Shown one piece after another: positions 5,830 to 6,367 of a stretch of DNA of 6,367 bases (the first letter of the stretch is position 1; every line of letters begins with the position of its first letter). The notes below the pieces were generated by a model. The model was not told where the DNA came from, searched no databases, and was given only the letters and a program-made list of their open reading frames with translations. The DNA lies in contig JBJXFI010000263.1 of assembly GCA_046154695.1 (NCBI GenBank), forward strand, positions 1 through 6,367, read 5' to 3'. Origin of the DNA: DALYLB01 sp046154695 (GTDB taxonomy: Bacteria > Acidobacteriota > Blastocatellia > RBC074). A program made the translations under genes and the position numbers.

Positions 5830-6333
5830 ATGAAAGGGTTTCGCGGCATCGTCCTCATTCTGGCCACGTTTCCAGCCGTCTTCCCCTGCATCGGGGCGAG
5901 CAAGGGAGCCGGGCCGATGGGGCTGCCCATCGGGATGCCGTCCGAGGCAGGAGGTTTTATGAGCGATTCGCCGCCGATCCCCCGCGGGCAACGGCTGAAA
6001 GAGGTGCCGCCCGGTGCCTGGGGAGGCAATCATATCAGCCTGGACGTGACGGAGACCGGCGCCCGGATCGAATTTGACTGCGCCCACGGAGAGATCACAG
6101 GGAAGATCGTTCTCTATCGCCCGGGCCGCTTCAGCGCCGCGGGCGACTATGTCGAAGAGCACGGCGGACCGATCCGCGAGGCCGACGAAGGAAAAAGCGT
6201 CCCGGTCATCTATTCCGGCCAGATTACCGGCAAAACGATGAAGCTCACCGTCCGGCGCCAGCGCGATAAACGACTGATCGGCGCCTTCACCCTGATCCGC
6301 GGCCAGGAGGCGTTCATCGTCAAATGCCGGTAA
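5830..6333 (+). CDS. Small secreted protein of unknown function with WGG...CAHG motif
   Basis: The 167-residue product begins with a signal peptide (MKGFRGIVLILATFPAVFPC, cleavage probably after IGA at about 23), then a Gly/Pro/Met-rich linker to about 55. The folded part (about 57-167) reads as alternating beta strands: PGAWGGNHISLDVTETGARI, EFDCAHGEITGKIVLYRPGR, FSAAGDYVEEHGGP, VIYSGQITGKTMKLTV and GAFTLIRGQEAFIVKC. I recognise this combination (WGG, then a DCAHG motif, then EHGGP, then a late Cys) from uncharacterised exported proteins of Acidobacteriota and other soil bacteria; no function is known to me. Cys84 and Cys166 could form a disulfide. A small antiparallel beta-barrel or sandwich is likely. 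The gene starts 60 bases after the upstream terminator and probably has its own promoter, which I could not identify. It ends with TAA. Confidence 0.85.
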   Translation: MKGFRGIVLILATFPAVFPCIGASKGAGPMGLPIGMPSEAGGFMSDSPPIPRGQRLKEVPPGAWGGNHISLDVTETGARIEFDCAHGEITGKIVLYRPGRFSAAGDYVEEHGGPIREADEGKSVPVIYSGQITGKTMKLTVRRQRDKRLIGAFTLIRGQEAFIVKCR

Positions 6334-6350
6334 TTCCGGGAGCGTCGAGC

Positions 6351-6367
6351 CCCAGGGCCGAGCTGGG
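6351..6367 (+). terminator. Possible start of a terminator stem, cut by the window end
   Basis: CCCAG (6351-6355) and CTGGG (6363-6367) can pair across a 7-base loop, 17 bases after the stop codon at 6333. The window ends before any T run could be seen, so this is only a suggestion. Confidence 0.2.

Overview
The window looks like a chromosomal segment from a moderately GC-rich soil-type bacterium, most plausibly an Acidobacteriota member. This rests on protein families alone: a CRTAC1-like FG-GAP protein with an ASPIC/UnbV C-terminus, a tetratricopeptide (TPR) protein, a long secreted protein with the DPIVQYDQLADRW / RWMGSAAMD / RWGDY signatures, and a small secreted WGG...CAHG protein. There is no rRNA or marker gene to confirm it.

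Layout. (i) Positions 2-343, plus strand: the C-terminal end of a TPR protein whose start lies outside the window. (ii) 519-2228, minus strand: an exported seven-repeat FG-GAP/ASPIC-UnbV protein, convergent with the TPR gene. A long inverted repeat (403-458) sits in the gap. (iii) 2277-2961, minus strand: a two-gene toxin-antitoxin-type module, with a DUF433 antitoxin-like gene followed after 15 bases by a DUF5615 (PIN-like) toxin gene. The toxin reading frame is broken by one extra base in a run of four C (coding sense), so as read it gives a 58-residue fragment. A credible promoter lies just upstream of the DUF433 gene. (iv) 2962-4050: about 1.1 kb with no convincing gene. Its core (3129-3436) is a 308-bp imperfect palindrome built from near-perfect 31-bp terminal inverted repeats and six small hairpins in mirror order. 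It looks like a non-coding mobile or structural repeat. An AT-richer stretch follows. (v) 4051-5706, plus strand: a 551-residue secreted protein, probably beta-propeller-like, of unknown function, closed by a strong intrinsic terminator. (vi) 5830-6333, plus strand: a 167-residue secreted protein of unknown function.

The genes do not form one pathway. The DUF433/DUF5615 pair is a functional unit by family knowledge. The rest are cell-envelope or exported proteins. The most interesting items are the mirror-symmetric hairpin element and the frameshifted toxin beside an intact antitoxin. I found no CRISPR array, tRNA, rRNA, phage gene or identifiable transposase. I see no convincing new multi-gene system.
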